Positions 20,876 through 22,106 of a stretch of 22,106 nucleotides of DNA are shown here, in pieces. The translations under genes were made by a program, and so were the position numbers. Every line of letters starts with the position of its first letter. Position 1 is the stretch's first letter. The notes beneath the pieces are model-generated. The model was given only the letters and a program-made list of their open reading frames with translations, did not search any database and was not told the DNA's origin. The stretch is taken from positions 1-22,106 of IMG/VR virus record IMGVR_UViG_3300032092_004790. One strand, 5' to 3'. The stretch comes from a virus.

Positions 20876-21811
20876 ATGTCATTAAACCTAGAAGATATTA
20901 TTAACCAAGTTAAAGCAGTTGAAGAAAATAAGATTCAAAAAGAAAAGGGAGGCTATAAAGGCGACCCAAGAATCTTAAAATTTAAGAAAAATTGTACGTA
21001 TGTATTACGTCTTCTTCCTTATATTAAGGATGTGAACAACACCTTTATTACATATAAAGAAGTAGGATTTAAAAGTTCTGTTGATGGAACATATGTTTAT
21101 GGTGGGCGTTCTCCACAAGACGCAGGTATTAAAGATGACCTCTTTAAAAAGACTCAATGGGATCTTTATTCTAAGGCAAAGGAAAGAGGCGACGAAGTTG
21201 AACAAAAAGCTTCATATAAGTTGCTTCCACAGCGCAAACAAGTAGTCAATTCTTATCTGATTTCTGTAGATGGAGATGATCCTGATGCAAAAGAAAAGAT
21301 TGGTGAAGTTGTTGCAGTTCCTTATCCAGCACAAGTTGATCGTGAAGGAGTTCCTATCAGCGACATTTATAAAAAAATCCACTCAGCGATTTTTGGCGAT
21401 ATGTCTAAAAAGATTGGTGCTAAGGCTCTTGACCTTTCAGAGAAAGGTCGTAGTCTAATTATTAAAGTCACTGAAAAGGCTGGATATAACAACTATTCAG
21501 AAACCGCTTTTGATGACGCAGAAGACCTTGGGCTTAGTCCATCACAAATTAAAGAAATTCTAAACAAAGCTCATGATTTATCAGAATTTATTCCAGAAGT
21601 AAAATCTCAGGATGAGATTCAAAAGATTCTCGACAAGCATTGGTTTGGAACATCTGCAACACCAGATGATGAACTTGAAGAAGAAGTAGAATTAGTTTCT
21701 CCAAAGAGAAAAATTAATCTAACAACTAAACTAGAAGATGATGAGATTCCTATGGGTAAATCAAAATCAGACGATTTAGATGATTTAGATGATCTTCTTA
21801 GCGAAGATTAG
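20876..21811 (+). CDS. 32: gp32-like single-stranded DNA-binding protein
   Basis: The 311-residue protein is close to T4 gp32 (301). It has a short N-terminal cooperative segment, a basic/aromatic core (KKNCTYVLRLLPYIK, FITYKEVGF, TYVYGGRSP, KQVVNSYLISV, IYKKIHSAIFG), and a long acidic tail ending DDLDDLDDLLSED that parallels the protein-docking tail of T4 gp32 (LDDLLNDL-like). It coats single-stranded DNA and organises UvsX, the helicase loader and the polymerase. The only cysteine visible is in KKNCTY. The T4 zinc site (three Cys and one His in the core) is absent, and the matching region reads VYGGRSPQDAG. The leader may carry autoregulatory structure. Confidence 0.9.
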   Translation: MSLNLEDIINQVKAVEENKIQKEKGGYKGDPRILKFKKNCTYVLRLLPYIKDVNNTFITYKEVGFKSSVDGTYVYGGRSPQDAGIKDDLFKKTQWDLYSKAKERGDEVEQKASYKLLPQRKQVVNSYLISVDGDDPDAKEKIGEVVAVPYPAQVDREGVPISDIYKKIHSAIFGDMSKKIGAKALDLSEKGRSLIIKVTEKAGYNNYSETAFDDAEDLGLSPSQIKEILNKAHDLSEFIPEVKSQDEIQKILDKHWFGTSATPDDELEEEVELVSPKRKINLTTKLEDDEIPMGKSKSDDLDDLDDLLSED

Positions 21812-21825
21812 TTGAAAATTTCAAC
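21811..21825 (+). repeat. 7-bp palindrome covering the -35 of the last gene
   Basis: GTTGAAA and TTTCAAC around one central A. It begins on the last base of the gp32 stop codon and includes the -35 TTGAAA. Confidence 0.75.
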
Positions 21826-21840
21826 AGAAGCGGCTAAATA
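21812..21840 (+). promoter_or_regulatory. Promoter of the last gene (leaderless type)
   Basis: TTGAAA (21812-21817), 17-base spacer, TAAATA (21835-21840), 5 bases, then ATG at 21846. This is one of the best matches in the series. Confidence 0.65.
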
Positions 21841-21884
21841 TGATTATGGACGATAATAGTGACATAGCCTTTTTAGCCGCTTCT
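21826..21884 (+). repeat. 13-bp inverted repeat flanking a start codon
   Basis: Bases 21826-21838 are the exact reverse complement of 21872-21884. The 33-base centre holds the end of the -10 element and the ATG at 21846. The arms are richer in G and C (core AGCGGCT) than the surroundings. Confidence 0.9.
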
Positions 21885-22106
21885 TGCGAAAGAGAAATGA
21901 AACAAACTCTTGCAGGTAGTGGTTTAAAATATAACCGAACCGACTTTAGAAGATTTTTAGGAAACAATGGAAATAATTTTCCACAACAACATTCTAATCC
22001 TAATCCACAACAGTACTATCAGCCTCCACAACAACAGCAGTACTATCAGCAGCAAGCTGCGCCCGCTTACAATAATATTCCAGTAGATCCGAATATTCCT
22101 GATGGC
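21846..22106 (+). CDS. Gln/Tyr-rich protein of unknown function (3' end outside window)
   Basis: Eighty-seven codons are visible. The first 40 residues (DIAFLAASCEREMKQTLAG, then YNRTDFRRFLGNN) look like a short folded or helical segment. From about residue 44 the sequence is low-complexity and rich in Gln, Asn, Pro and Tyr (PQQYYQPPQQQQYYQQQ), like a prion-type or flexible spacer region. An in-frame ATG at 21840 is an alternative start, but 21846 fits the promoter geometry. I do not recognise the protein. It follows gp32 by 34 bases and its start lies within a 13-bp inverted repeat, so it may be controlled separately from gp32. Confidence 0.7.
   Translation, partial: MDDNSDIAFLAASCEREMKQTLAGSGLKYNRTDFRRFLGNNGNNFPQQHSNPNPQQYYQPPQQQQYYQQQAAPAYNNIPVDPNIPDG

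Noticed and set aside
1-22106. tRNA genes, CRISPR arrays, insertion sequences
   Set aside because: I saw no cloverleaf sequence, no regularly spaced repeats, and no transposase or terminal inverted repeats.

Overview
The window is a piece of an AT-rich tailed-phage genome of the T4-like type. Most of its right half is a T4-style replication and recombination core, all on the + strand: gp46 recombination nuclease ATPase, gp43 family B DNA polymerase, UvsX recombinase, gp41 DnaB-like helicase, a probable gp59-like helicase loader and gp32 single-strand binding protein. The host cannot be named from the sequence. The low GC, the lack of Shine-Dalgarno sites and the sugar genes would suit a marine T4-like phage, but that is inference.

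Layout. Positions 1-9149 hold a dense glycan-biosynthesis island: two GT2-like transferases, a GT-A-like protein with an NSD motif, a Nucleotid_trans-type transferase, three exostosin-like (GT47-type) proteins (one on the - strand), an FkbM methyltransferase, a HAD phosphatase fused to a sugar nucleotidyltransferase, a minimal GDPD-like phosphodiesterase, and two paralogous proteins with an FKYDIVVR motif. Most genes touch or overlap. None shows a membrane segment, flippase, polymerase or prenyl-phosphate transferase, so a soluble acceptor (virion protein or DNA) fits better than a lipid-linked polymer. At 9154-10146 is a GDP-mannose 3,5-epimerase with every known catalytic residue in register. 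Positions 10154-13495 hold a small unknown protein, gp46, and a GT4-type glycosyltransferase with its own promoter and terminator. Positions 13565-18471 hold gp43, three small unknown genes, a strong terminator, UvsX and another small unknown gene. Positions 18507-21811 hold gp41, an 88-residue unknown, the gp59-like protein and gp32. The window ends inside a Gln/Tyr-rich unknown gene.

The most interesting signal is regulatory. At least eleven genes, including gp46, GT4, UvsX, gp41, gp32, the epimerase and the divergent pair at 7563/7613, have a TTGA-type -35 element 33-36 bases before the start codon, a spacer of 16-18, and an A/T-rich -10 element only 4-7 bases before the start codon. gp43 and two weaker cases follow the same geometry. 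Transcription would begin at or next to the start codon, so these mRNAs should be leaderless. No gene in the window has a recognisable Shine-Dalgarno sequence. gp32 is the exception: it also has a perfect T4 late-promoter box (TATAAATA), a leader hairpin and an A/U-rich stretch before its AUG that recalls the T4 gp32 autoregulatory operator.

The island prefers AGA and TTA codons. The epimerase, gp46, GT4, gp43, UvsX and gp41 use more CGT/CGC and CTT, which suggests the island has a different history from the core.
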